NCBI GenBank assembly: GCA_000431535.1
Contig: HF991795.1
Span: 1-54,047 of the forward strand
Origin: Clostridium sp. CAG:678
GTDB taxonomy: Bacteria > Bacillota > Clostridia > Oscillospirales > Acutalibacteraceae
Length of the DNA: 54,047 bases
Reading direction: 5' to 3'
The notes beneath the pieces are model-generated. The model worked only from the letters and a program-made list of their open reading frames with translations. It was not told the DNA's origin and searched no databases. Both the position numbers and the translations under genes were made by a program. Shown piece after piece: positions 17,789 to 25,962 of this stretch. Each line of letters starts with the position of its first letter. Position 1 is the first letter of the stretch.

Positions 17789-20090
17789 AAGAGAAAAAGA
17801 AAAGTTTGTAGTGCCTAAATCGGTACAAGATGTCATACCCCTTAAAGCCGTCTATAAAGACGGCATTTTTATTGTGGGAAACAATCTGTACTCAAAGACT
17901 TTCAAGTTTTCAGATATTAACTACAATATTGCAAGCGACGAAGAAAAAACGGAGCTTATGAAAAGCTACTGGTCGGTTATAAACTCTTTCGGTGCAGGTG
18001 TTACCGTCAAACTCACTATTAACAACCATAAGCTCGACAGAGCGGAATTTGAAAAGACAATACTTATTCCGCTTAATTATGACAGACTGGATATATACCG
18101 TAAGGAATATAACAAAATGCTGCTCGATAAAGTTGAACAGTCAAACTGTATAGTGCAGGATAAGTATTTTACGGTAACTGTCAGTAAAAAGAACATTGAG
18201 GACGCAAGAGCATTTTTCAACCGAGTAGGAACAGAGTTGTCTGCCCGTCTTGCAAGAATTGACAGCAAATGCGTACCTCTTAATGCTGAGGAAAAGTTAA
18301 GATTATTCCATAACTTTTATCGCCCGGGTGATGAACAGAACTACAATCTTGATTTTGAGCTTCTGCAAAATCAGGGTTGTGATGTGCGAGATTATATTTG
18401 CCCCGATTCAATGGATTTTCAGAGCGACTATATGAAAATCAATGACACATTTTGCAGAATTATTTTTCTGCGTAACTATGGTACTTTTGTAAGTGATAAC
18501 ACTATTGCCGAGCTTACATCAGTCAACAGAAACTTAATGCTTTCCGTTGACTTTATACCAATTCCTACTGATGAAGCAACAAGAGAGGTAGACAAAGTTT
18601 TGCTCGGTATTCAAACTGAAAAGGCAAACTACAACAGAAAACAGGTTCAAAACAACAATGTCGGTGCTACCAACTTTGACCTTGAGCAGAGAGAAAGCGA
18701 GATACTTGAGGTGAAAAGCGATATGCGTAACCGTGATCAAAGGCTTTATGAAACTCTTATAACAATGGTTATAACGGCAGATACAAAGCAGGAACTTGAT
18801 AACCTTACTGATACGATTTTCTCTAAAGTATCGGAAGGAAGCACGGCTCAGGCAGCGATCCTGCGTTACCAGCAGCTTGACGGTTTGAATACAGTTCTGC
18901 CGTTCGGAGTAAGAAAGATAGACTGTATGAGAACTCTTACTACCGAATCTCTTGCGGCATTTATTCCGTTTAACTCGCAGGAGGTAAGACATAAAGGCGG
19001 CATCTATTACGGGCAGAACAAAATCAGCGGTAATATGATTTTTGTCAGCCGTAAAGAGCTTCTAAACGGTAACTGCATCGTTCTCGGTGTTTCAGGCGGC
19101 GGTAAATCTTTCTTTGTTAAGGAAGATATTGTAGCTCTTTTTCTTTCAAATCCAAACATTGACATTATGATATTAGACCCTGAAAGAGAGTATCCAATGC
19201 TTGTTAATGCTTTGGGCGGTGAGGTTATCAACATCTCGGCAAATTCCGATAATCATATCAATGCTATGGATATGAACAAAGACTATGAGGACGATAAGAA
19301 CCCTATCGCAACAAAGTCAGAATTTATTATGTCACTTTGTGAGCAGCTTATCGGCGGCACAGTCGGCCCGAAAGATAAGTCTATCATCGACCGCTGTTGC
19401 CGCAGCGTTTACGATGAATATATAAAGAACGGATACAAGGGCGAGCCGCCTACATTGAAAGACTTTAGAGAAGAACTCCTGAAGCAGAAAGAAGTTGAAG
19501 CACAGGAACTTGCTCTTGCTATTGAATTGTTTACGGACGGTTCGTTAAACACTTTTGCACAGCCAACCAATGTGGATACAAACAACCGTCTTATCTGCTA
19601 TGACATTCTCGACCTTGGCGAACAGCTCTTGCCTGTTGGTATGCTTGTTGTACTTGACAGTATTCTCAATAGAATTACGGCTAACAGAGCTAAAGGCAGA
19701 ACAACATATATCTTCATTGACGAGATATATTTGTTGTTTGCTCAAAAATATACTGCTAATTTTCTTTCTCGTGTCTGGAAACGAGTAAGAAAATACGGAG
19801 CTTTTGCAACAGGTATCACTCAGAATGTAGGAGATATGCTTCAAAGCAATACTGCAAGAACTATGCTTAATAACTCCGAATTTACTGTTATGCTTAATCA
19901 AAACGGAAGCGACAGAATTGAACTTTCAAAAGTGCTTGATATTTCCGAAAACCAAACAGAATTCTTTACAAATGTTCAGGCTGGTCACGGTCTTATCAAA
20001 ATCGGAGGTCATTTTATTCCGTATGCAAATGAATTTCCGAAGAACACAGAACTTTATAAGCTGATGACAACTAAACCGGGAGAGGCTTAA
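17763..20090 (+). CDS. VirB4-type conjugation ATPase
   Basis: The start is ATG 17763 (GAGAGG at 17745-17750); an in-frame ATG 17781 is the alternative. The 775-residue protein has an N-terminal VirB4 domain and a C-terminal P-loop ATPase: Walker A LGVSGGGKSFFVK, then DIMILDPEREYP, and Walker B YIFIDEIYLLFA, followed by KYGAFATGITQN. VirB4 powers assembly and substrate movement through the channel. The stop codon lies inside the loop of a perfect terminator hairpin, so transcription into the sortase gene is probably reduced here. Confidence 0.92.
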   Translation: MKTLKLMNKREKEKFVVPKSVQDVIPLKAVYKDGIFIVGNNLYSKTFKFSDINYNIASDEEKTELMKSYWSVINSFGAGVTVKLTINNHKLDRAEFEKTILIPLNYDRLDIYRKEYNKMLLDKVEQSNCIVQDKYFTVTVSKKNIEDARAFFNRVGTELSARLARIDSKCVPLNAEEKLRLFHNFYRPGDEQNYNLDFELLQNQGCDVRDYICPDSMDFQSDYMKINDTFCRIIFLRNYGTFVSDNTIAELTSVNRNLMLSVDFIPIPTDEATREVDKVLLGIQTEKANYNRKQVQNNNVGATNFDLEQRESEILEVKSDMRNRDQRLYETLITMVITADTKQELDNLTDTIFSKVSEGSTAQAAILRYQQLDGLNTVLPFGVRKIDCMRTLTTESLAAFIPFNSQEVRHKGGIYYGQNKISGNMIFVSRKELLNGNCIVLGVSGGGKSFFVKEDIVALFLSNPNIDIMILDPEREYPMLVNALGGEVINISANSDNHINAMDMNKDYEDDKNPIATKSEFIMSLCEQLIGGTVGPKDKSIIDRCCRSVYDEYIKNGYKGEPPTLKDFREELLKQKEVEAQELALAIELFTDGSLNTFAQPTNVDTNNRLICYDILDLGEQLLPVGMLVVLDSILNRITANRAKGRTTYIFIDEIYLLFAQKYTANFLSRVWKRVRKYGAFATGITQNVGDMLQSNTARTMLNNSEFTVMLNQNGSDRIELSKVLDISENQTEFFTNVQAGHGLIKIGGHFIPYANEFPKNTELYKLMTTKPGEA

Positions 20091-20104
20091 CGCCTCTCCC
20101 CTTT
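20078..20104 (+). terminator. Hairpin over the virB4 stop codon
   Basis: GGGAGAGGC 20078-20086 and GCCTCTCCC 20092-20100 form a perfect 9-bp stem with loop TTAAC, followed by CTTTT. The virB4 TAA is in the loop. Confidence 0.7.
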
Positions 20105-20120
20105 TACACTGGAGGAAACT

Positions 20121-20846
20121 ATGAAAAAGGTTATTTGTGCAATTATACTTGTTGTGCTGACCGCAATATTTGCGGCCAGCACATATTTATATATATCAGG
20201 ATATTTGCAGGATAAGAAGCAAATGAATGAGTTTGAGAATATTGCTCAGGTTGTTGACGATAATGAACAAAACTTAAATAACAAGTATGCTGAACTTTAT
20301 TCTCAAAACAATGATTTTATCGGCTGGTTAAAAATTGACGGTACAGGTATTGATTATCCTGTAATGCAATCAAGGAATAATCCTAATTACTATTTAAAGC
20401 ATAATTTCAATAAAGAATACTCTCGTTTCGGTGTTCCGTATATGCAGGAGGACTGTAATTTGCAGTCGGACAATATTGTTATATACGGACACAATATGAA
20501 AAACAAGTCAATGTTTAATGAGCTTACTCGTTATAAAAATAAGGATTTTTATAACGCTCACAAATACATTACTTTTGAAACGATGAGTGAGAGTAGAACT
20601 TATGAAATTATCGCAACCTTTAAAACTGTTGCTTATTCAGAAAACGGCTTTAAGTATTATAACTTTGTAAATGCAAATACAGAAGAAGAATATGAGACCT
20701 ACATTGAAAAATGCAGGTCTCTCTCTTTTTATGATACAGGCGTTGATGCAGAATACTCAGACAAGCTCATAACCTTATCAACCTGTGAGTATTCACAGAA
20801 TAACGGCAGATTTGTTGTGGTTGCAAAATTGATTGAGGTGAAATAA
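20121..20846 (+). CDS. Class B sortase
   Basis: The 241-residue protein has an N-terminal signal-anchor helix (residues 4-27) and a sortase B domain. Visible are DFIGWLKIDGTGIDYPVMQS, the catalytic His in IYGHNM, and the catalytic Cys in LSTCEYSQNNGRFVVVAKL with the following Arg. Sortases in conjugative elements attach transfer surface proteins to peptidoglycan. No LPxTG/NPQTN substrate gene is found in this window, so the substrate may be in the missing left part or on the host chromosome. The start has a GGAGG at 20111-20115. Confidence 0.88.
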   Translation: MKKVICAIILVVLTAIFAASTYLYISGYLQDKKQMNEFENIAQVVDDNEQNLNNKYAELYSQNNDFIGWLKIDGTGIDYPVMQSRNNPNYYLKHNFNKEYSRFGVPYMQEDCNLQSDNIVIYGHNMKNKSMFNELTRYKNKDFYNAHKYITFETMSESRTYEIIATFKTVAYSENGFKYYNFVNANTEEEYETYIEKCRSLSFYDTGVDAEYSDKLITLSTCEYSQNNGRFVVVAKLIEVK

Positions 20847-22553
20847 ATGGCTGATATTAAAATCAAAAAAGTAGAAGATACTGTTATAAAGACCTCTAAA
20901 GATATAGGCATAGTATCCGAAAAAGTCCGAAATGCAGGCATACGCACAAAAGAAAATATAAACAGCGCTACTGAACAGTCAAATTCTAATTCCCCTGAAC
21001 AGTATGCTGTTGAAAAGGTACAGGAAAAAGCAAAAGGAGCCGCTGATTATGCCGCCTATGAATTTAATCACCAGGGCAAAAAAAGTGTAGTTGATACAAA
21101 AAATAACATTGAAACGGCTAAATTAACTCTTCATGAGGTTAAGGCTCGTAGAAAAGCACGGCAGGCAAAGAATACAGTAAACAATACACAGGTGACTGTT
21201 GAAAGTAATATTGCTTTCAGCTCTCAACCTGAAGCGAGTAAACCACCCATAAAGAACCCACTCAAAAAATCTGATAATGTAATTAAAACAGGTAATGCAC
21301 AAAGTGTAAAGGCATCAGCAAAAACGGCAAACGCTACTGCTGTAAACACCGTAAAAAAGGTACAGACGAAACAGCTTGCAGTAAGCAAGACTGCTGAAAA
21401 ATCACGCAAGGCAGCACAACGGTTAAGACAGACAGCAAAAGAAGCAAAGAAATTTGTTTCTCAATTAGTTAAATTCTTAAAGAACGCATTAAAAGCCGCT
21501 TATAAGGCGGCTAAAAGCCTTGTTTCGCTCATCATCGCAGGTGGCTGGATTTCCGTTGTTATAATAATTTTTATTTGTCTCTTTGCAGCTCTTGCAAGCT
21601 CTTTTTACGGCATATTCTTTTCTACTGAAACATCGAATACAGGTTTGAACATAAAAAGTGTTATTCAGGAAATCAATAATGACTACGATACCAAAATCGA
21701 AGAAATCAAATCCAAAAGTAATTATGACGAGGTAGAAATAAACGGTACAAAAGCGAACTGGAAAGATATTCTCTCCATTTATGCCGTTAAAACCACAACA
21801 GACCAAAACAATCCTATGGAAATTGCCACGATTGATGAAAATAAGAAATCAATAATTTCTGAGATATTTTGGGATATGAATAATATTGACTATGAAACTC
21901 AAACACGGACTAAAATCGAAGAAATAGTCACTACTGACGAATACGGAAATGAGGTTATAACCGAAAAAGAAACATCTGTTAAGGTGTTGACAATAACTGT
22001 ATCAAACAAAACTGCAAACGATATGTCCACCGAATATTCTTTTAATGAGAAACAAATCGAATACTTGACTGAACTTATGAGCGATAAAAACGATAAGTTA
22101 TGGTCATCAATCATTTTTAATATAGGAAGTAACGGAAGCAGTATTGATATAGGCTCACTAACCTTTGAAAACGAAACAGCAAATGATTTGCAAAAGAAAA
22201 TCGTAGCTGTTGCCACAAATTCAGAGTATTACGGAATATCCGCAAAGTCAGGATACTGTCAGGCTTGGGTTGCAGATGTTTATCAGGCTGTTACAGGTTC
22301 AAGAGGTTCTGCTCATTGTGCCTTGTGTGCAGCAGAGCAATGGTCGGTATCAAGTGACTGGACCACCATACCCGTAGGAGCCACAGTTTATGGATATGCA
22401 AGTAATCCATACGGTCATACTGGTATTTATATAGGAAACGGACTTGTTGCTCATAACCTTTCAGGTGAGGTAGTTATTCAGTCACTTGATAGCTGGGTAT
22501 CTCAATTTAAAGGTTTTGCTTGGGGGTGGGAGAATAATAAAAATCTTGTATAA
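20847..22553 (+). CDS. CD1108-type ICE wall peptidase with CHAP/NlpC-like domain
   Basis: The 568-residue protein starts directly after the sortase stop. Residues 1-220 are lysine- and alanine-rich and probably cytoplasmic. A single transmembrane helix follows (about residues 230-252, SVVIIIFICLFAALASSFYG). The exterior part ends in a cysteine peptidase domain with catalytic Cys in SGYCQAWVADVYQAV and His in YGHTGIYIGNG. Such VirB1/VirB8-like hybrids cut peptidoglycan locally for the channel. This is the last conjugation gene before the cargo; it is followed by a bidirectional terminator. Confidence 0.85.
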   Translation: MADIKIKKVEDTVIKTSKDIGIVSEKVRNAGIRTKENINSATEQSNSNSPEQYAVEKVQEKAKGAADYAAYEFNHQGKKSVVDTKNNIETAKLTLHEVKARRKARQAKNTVNNTQVTVESNIAFSSQPEASKPPIKNPLKKSDNVIKTGNAQSVKASAKTANATAVNTVKKVQTKQLAVSKTAEKSRKAAQRLRQTAKEAKKFVSQLVKFLKNALKAAYKAAKSLVSLIIAGGWISVVIIIFICLFAALASSFYGIFFSTETSNTGLNIKSVIQEINNDYDTKIEEIKSKSNYDEVEINGTKANWKDILSIYAVKTTTDQNNPMEIATIDENKKSIISEIFWDMNNIDYETQTRTKIEEIVTTDEYGNEVITEKETSVKVLTITVSNKTANDMSTEYSFNEKQIEYLTELMSDKNDKLWSSIIFNIGSNGSSIDIGSLTFENETANDLQKKIVAVATNSEYYGISAKSGYCQAWVADVYQAVTGSRGSAHCALCAAEQWSVSSDWTTIPVGATVYGYASNPYGHTGIYIGNGLVAHNLSGEVVIQSLDSWVSQFKGFAWGWENNKNLV

Positions 22554-22557
22554 AAAT

Positions 22558-22587
22558 AAGGAATGCCATATTTTTATGGTGTTCCTT
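22558..22587. terminator. Bidirectional terminator between CD1108 gene and agrC-like gene
   Basis: A 12-bp stem (22558-22569 with 22576-22587, two G-U pairs) with loop ATTTTT sits between convergent genes. It separates the conjugation operon from the cargo. Confidence 0.7.
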
Positions 22588-22591
22588 GAAT

Positions 22592-23893
22592 TTAATCAGT
22601 TTTTAATAAAATTGAAGCAACAAATATATTTTTGTTCTCAATGTAGTTATATTCAAGATTACCATAGTGTTTTTTCACGATTCGTGAAATGCTTTTTGTA
22701 CCGATGCCATGATGTTTTTTAGTATCTTTTGTTGTAATTGGTAATCCTTTTTGGAAATAAGGTTTACTACTTGTTGAATTTGATATCTTAATAAAAATGT
22801 AATTTTCATTTTTATAATCAATTTCGATTTTGATAAATTTTTCTAATGATTTTTGAGCCGCTTCAAAAGCATTTTCAAATAGATTGTCAAATAATGCGGT
22901 AAGTTCACTATCTTTAATAAATGAAAAATCTATATTTCTGATATCAGAAAAAAATTCAATATTATTTTCATAACATAATTGTGCGTATCTGCTTACTATG
23001 ACATTAACTAATTTGTTGCTGCTATATTGTTTGATTTTTTTGATTTCATAACCTTCATAAATTGAATCGATATATTCAATAGTTTTTTCATTGTCTCCTT
23101 GAGTAGATAAAGTTTTAATGTTTGCAAGACATTTTTTTATATCGTGAATTAGTATATTTGATGCAGCATATTGTTTTTCAAGTTCTGAATAGTATTCTAT
23201 ATTAATATGTGTTTTTTGTTTTTCAAGTTCTAATTCTGTGTTTGTTATTAATATATCAATGATTCTTTCATGAATTACAAAAATTATAATATTTGAAATA
23301 AGCATTATTAGAGATGAGCAAGTAAATAGAATATTTGTAGTTTTGTTTATTTCGTAATTGAAAGAGAGATAGGCATAGCTTGAAATAACAAATATTGAAG
23401 AAACAGGCATTAGAAAAAGCAATATTGAGTATTTGTTTACTATATTTGAGTTATCGTTATTTTTCTTGGAAATTTTAGAAATTATGTATGCAACAATGAA
23501 ATAAAGAGTTTTCGTTGTTGCTGTTTCTAAAAAAATAATTAAATCATTGTTTTTGCATTCTAATAAATCTATTCCCAGTATTGAAGAAAATAGGTACATA
23601 ACAACAATTTCAGTTGTTATCATAATTCCTTCGAGTAATACAATATTAAATATAGATTGCTTAAATGTAGTATTAAAACAAAAAAGTACAACAATAAAAT
23701 TACAAATTAGAAAACTTAACAAATTCAAGTATGGAATGTTTGTAAGATTTATTACATATTGAAGAACAAAAGATATTGAATAACATAACAGAACTATCCA
23801 AGCATTTCTTTTTATTGTATATTTACTTTTAAAATACATAAATGAAATGAACTGCTCGAAAATAAAAATAAATAAATAACATATAGTGTTCAT
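22592..23893 (-). CDS. AgrC-like GHKL sensor histidine kinase
   Basis: This is a 433-residue membrane kinase. The N-terminal half is about six or seven hydrophobic helices; the C-terminal half has the H-box ILIHDIKKCLANI (His about residue 255), then the N-box LFDNLFENAFEAA and a G-box HHGIGTKSI, the GHKL pattern of AgrC/ComD kinases. It would detect an exported cyclic peptide and phosphorylate the adjacent regulator. The gene overlaps the agrA-like gene by 4 nt (ATGA). Base composition is very AT-rich. The cognate signal is presumably the AgrD product encoded on the opposite strand. Confidence 0.85.
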   Translation of the reverse strand: MNTICYLFIFIFEQFISFMYFKSKYTIKRNAWIVLLCYSISFVLQYVINLTNIPYLNLLSFLICNFIVVLFCFNTTFKQSIFNIVLLEGIMITTEIVVMYLFSSILGIDLLECKNNDLIIFLETATTKTLYFIVAYIISKISKKNNDNSNIVNKYSILLFLMPVSSIFVISSYAYLSFNYEINKTTNILFTCSSLIMLISNIIIFVIHERIIDILITNTELELEKQKTHINIEYYSELEKQYAASNILIHDIKKCLANIKTLSTQGDNEKTIEYIDSIYEGYEIKKIKQYSSNKLVNVIVSRYAQLCYENNIEFFSDIRNIDFSFIKDSELTALFDNLFENAFEAAQKSLEKFIKIEIDYKNENYIFIKISNSTSSKPYFQKGLPITTKDTKKHHGIGTKSISRIVKKHYGNLEYNYIENKNIFVASILLKTD

Positions 23894-24609
23894 TTGCTTC
23901 CCCCAATAAAACGAAAAAATGATTTTTTGAAATTACTGTATTTTCTTTGTGATATATATACTTTTACAATTTCTGATTCATTTTTTCTGATAAAAACATA
24001 AGTTTTATCAAAGTCTATTACATTTTGTAGGTTAACTAGTATTCCTTTATAAGAATATTCGAAACATTCGTATTGATTAAGGACTGTTAACCATTCATCT
24101 GCCTTTTTATTTGTTCTGAATGTACCTCTTTTTGTATGAATTTGTGAACCATATTTAAGATTTTCAAAATATAGAATATCTTTTGTTTTTATATGATGTA
24201 CTTCATCCTCAAAAATCACACTTATAGATTTATTTAAAAATTTATATTCAGTAAGTGCATCATTGAAATTTTCATAAAACCTATTTTTGTCAATGGGCTT
24301 TGATAAATATCTAAAAACATGAATTCGCATAGCATTATCTAGATAGTTTTGAAAAGAAGTTAATACAATAACTATAACATCTGAATTAAGTTCTTTTAAT
24401 TTTTCTGACAGTTTTAAACCATTAACACCCGGCATTTCTATATCAACAATAGCAATATCATATGATTTGTTACTTGAAAAAATAAAATCTCCTCTGTTTT
24501 TTACATCAATATTAAATTCATTTTTGCTTTTTTGTTCTATATATTTTAAGAGTTTATATACTTCATCTGTAATGTTCTCATTATCATCACATACAAGAAT
24601 ATTAATCAA
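23890..24609 (-). CDS. AgrA-like LytTR response regulator
   Basis: The start is TTG 24609 with GGAGGGG at 24615-24621 on the minus strand. The receiver domain (residues 1-120) has the phospho-acceptor Asp in IAIVDIEMPG and the Lys in RYLSKPI. A LytTR DNA-binding domain (about residues 135-235) includes KTKDILYFE and RTNKKADEWL. Proteins of this type bind direct repeats in promoters of agr genes. A regulator of the agrD operon is the natural role. Its ribosome site is buried in a long inverted repeat (24612-24655), which may control its translation. Confidence 0.87.
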   Translation of the reverse strand: MINILVCDDNENITDEVYKLLKYIEQKSKNEFNIDVKNRGDFIFSSNKSYDIAIVDIEMPGVNGLKLSEKLKELNSDVIVIVLTSFQNYLDNAMRIHVFRYLSKPIDKNRFYENFNDALTEYKFLNKSISVIFEDEVHHIKTKDILYFENLKYGSQIHTKRGTFRTNKKADEWLTVLNQYECFEYSYKGILVNLQNVIDFDKTYVFIRKNESEIVKVYISQRKYSNFKKSFFRFIGGSK

Positions 24610-24611
24610 AT

Positions 24612-24655
24612 AATCCCCTCCAATTAATGTGATTATACCTTAATTGAAGGGGATT
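24612..24655 (-). promoter_or_regulatory. Inverted repeat masking the agrA ribosome-binding site
   Basis: Arms 24612-24627 and 24640-24655 are 16 bp with one mismatch and a 12-nt loop. The minus-strand GGAGGGG of agrA is inside the 3' arm. In transcripts entering from the HTH gene upstream, this stem would hide the ribosome site. Confidence 0.6.
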
Positions 24656-24660
24656 GTCAT
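24632..24660 (-). promoter_or_regulatory. Promoter of the agrA-agrC genes
   Basis: On the minus strand ATGACA (24655-24660) and TATAAT (24632-24637) are 17 bp apart. Transcription would begin near 24625, inside the 3' arm of the inverted repeat, so this mRNA would lack the masking 5' arm. Confidence 0.55.
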
Positions 24661-24986
24661 TACTTATTTTTTTGGTTTATTACACATTGAATAATATCAT
24701 TAATAAGTTTTAATGAATTATCATCACATATTTTTAAATTATCAATTATGGATTGAGGTATGTCGTTTGTTTTTATTGTGCCAAGCAAAAACATATCTGG
24801 TGTTGTATCTAATTGGATGCATATATTGGCAAATGTAGTTAAACTTGGTATGGAATGACCATTTTCAATATTTGATAAATAGTTATTAGATAAATCTGCT
24901 TTTTCTGCTAATTCATTCTGTTTATATCCTAACTCATGTCGTCTTTGAGCAATTCTTTTTCCTAAACATTCAAAGTCAATATACAT
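24660..24986 (-). CDS. XRE-family HTH regulator of the agr locus
   Basis: ATG 24986 is preferred, with GAGG at 24996-24999; an upstream GTG 24995 directly abuts that site. The 108-residue protein has an N-terminal Cro/CI helix-turn-helix (ELGYKQNELAEKADLSNNYL, then SNIENGHSIPSLTTFANIC) and a short C-terminal tail without a known sensor domain. It lies between the agrA-like gene and the divergently transcribed agrD, so it probably represses or gates the locus. A perfect 6-bp palindrome at 25042-25056 is a candidate operator. Confidence 0.8.
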   Translation of the reverse strand: MYIDFECLGKRIAQRRHELGYKQNELAEKADLSNNYLSNIENGHSIPSLTTFANICIQLDTTPDMFLLGTIKTNDIPQSIIDNLKICDDNSLKLINDIIQCVINQKNK

Positions 24987-25041
24987 ATTAATCACCTCAT
25001 TTTATACTAACAAGGTTGAATAATATTGTTAACAAATTAAA

Positions 25042-25056
25042 AGTGTATAATACACT
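25042..25056. promoter_or_regulatory. Candidate operator palindrome upstream of agrD
   Basis: AGTGTA and TACACT flank TAA as a perfect 15-bp dyad. TATAAT (25046-25051) is embedded in it. It lies in the 235-bp divergent region between the HTH gene and agrD. A second TACACT is at 25090-25095. Confidence 0.4.
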
Positions 25057-25221
25057 ATCAAAATAAAATAATTCTATATTTTAAAACAATACACTTATAT
25101 AGATTAATTCGATTGTATTTTAAACAAAATTATGCACTTTTTCCAAATCAAATATCACTTTGGATGATTTTAACTAAAATAATTAAAAATATGATAATAT
25201 TTTGTCAAGGAGTGATATATT

Positions 25222-25377
25222 ATGAAAAAAATCAAAAACATTATGAAAAAAATTTCACCGGCAATAGTTGGATGCTTAACACTGGTTTTAACTCTCAATG
25301 CTAATTCTGCAAGTTGTTTTATTCTTAATGAACCTAAGGAACCGAAATCAGCAGAGAAATTTAAGTTATTTAAATAA
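25222..25377 (+). CDS. agrD: AgrD-like autoinducing peptide precursor, 51 residues
   Basis: ATG 25222 follows AAGGAG at 25207-25212. The precursor has an amphipathic, lysine-rich N-terminal helix (residues 1-11), a hydrophobic stretch (AIVGCLTLVLTL), the core NSASCFILN, and a tail beginning EPKEPKSAEKF. This follows the AgrD order of leader, Cys-started ring, then a cleaved Glu/Pro-containing tail. By alignment with staphylococcal AgrD the predicted thiolactone would close on a five-residue ring CFILN, with a short exocyclic tail before Cys; the exact cut sites are inferred. The end of the tail is basic rather than acidic. The stop codon overlaps the agrB start (TAATG). Nothing else in the cargo looks like a peptide precursor. 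Confidence 0.8.
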   Translation: MKKIKNIMKKISPAIVGCLTLVLTLNANSASCFILNEPKEPKSAEKFKLFK

Positions 25378-25961
25378 TGGATATGTTTTATAAAAAACTA
25401 TCTTTGTATTTATCTAAGAATCAAAATATTAGTAAAGATGATGAAGAACTGTATGAATATGCTGCTAAAGTAGTGGTTCATGGAATTATTAATATTGCTA
25501 TTACAATTTTAATTGGTATATTTTTTGGAATGTTAAAAGAATGCGTATGTTTATTTATAGCCTTTTTCATTTTGAGAAAATTTACAGGTGGTTTACATGC
25601 CAGTAAATATATTTATTGTCTCATTAGTTCAATTGTTTTAATGATATTATCATTAATCATAATTCAATACTTAGAACAAAATTCTTGTCATATGTTGTTT
25701 TTAGGTATATTAATTGTTTCTACAGTATTGATTTGGATTTTTGCGCCTATTGATAATAAAAGAAAAAAGCTATCAATTAAAGAGAAAAAGGTATATAAAT
25801 ATTTTTCTGTAATTTTGTCATTGATTTTTTTAGTAATAGTTTTGGTTCTTATGCATAAGAACTTTATTATAGCGTATTCATTTGGTATTGGAGTCATCAT
25901 TACATCATTATTATTGATATTAGCCTTTTTTAAAGATAGGTTGTTGCAAACAGGTGGATAA
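25377..25961 (+). CDS. agrB: AgrB-like membrane cysteine protease
   Basis: The 194-residue membrane protein overlaps the agrD stop by one base. It shows the AgrB signature RKFTGGLHASKYIYC (about residues 67-81), with the catalytic His in GGLHA and Cys seven residues later, and the APIDNKRKKL loop. About five or six hydrophobic helices surround it. AgrB removes the AgrD tail and forms the thiolactone at the membrane. The two ABC exporters directly downstream could carry the product, or the final pathway product, outward. Confidence 0.9.
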   Translation: MDMFYKKLSLYLSKNQNISKDDEELYEYAAKVVVHGIINIAITILIGIFFGMLKECVCLFIAFFILRKFTGGLHASKYIYCLISSIVLMILSLIIIQYLEQNSCHMLFLGILIVSTVLIWIFAPIDNKRKKLSIKEKKVYKYFSVILSLIFLVIVLVLMHKNFIIAYSFGIGVIITSLLLILAFFKDRLLQTGG

Positions 25962-25962
25962 T

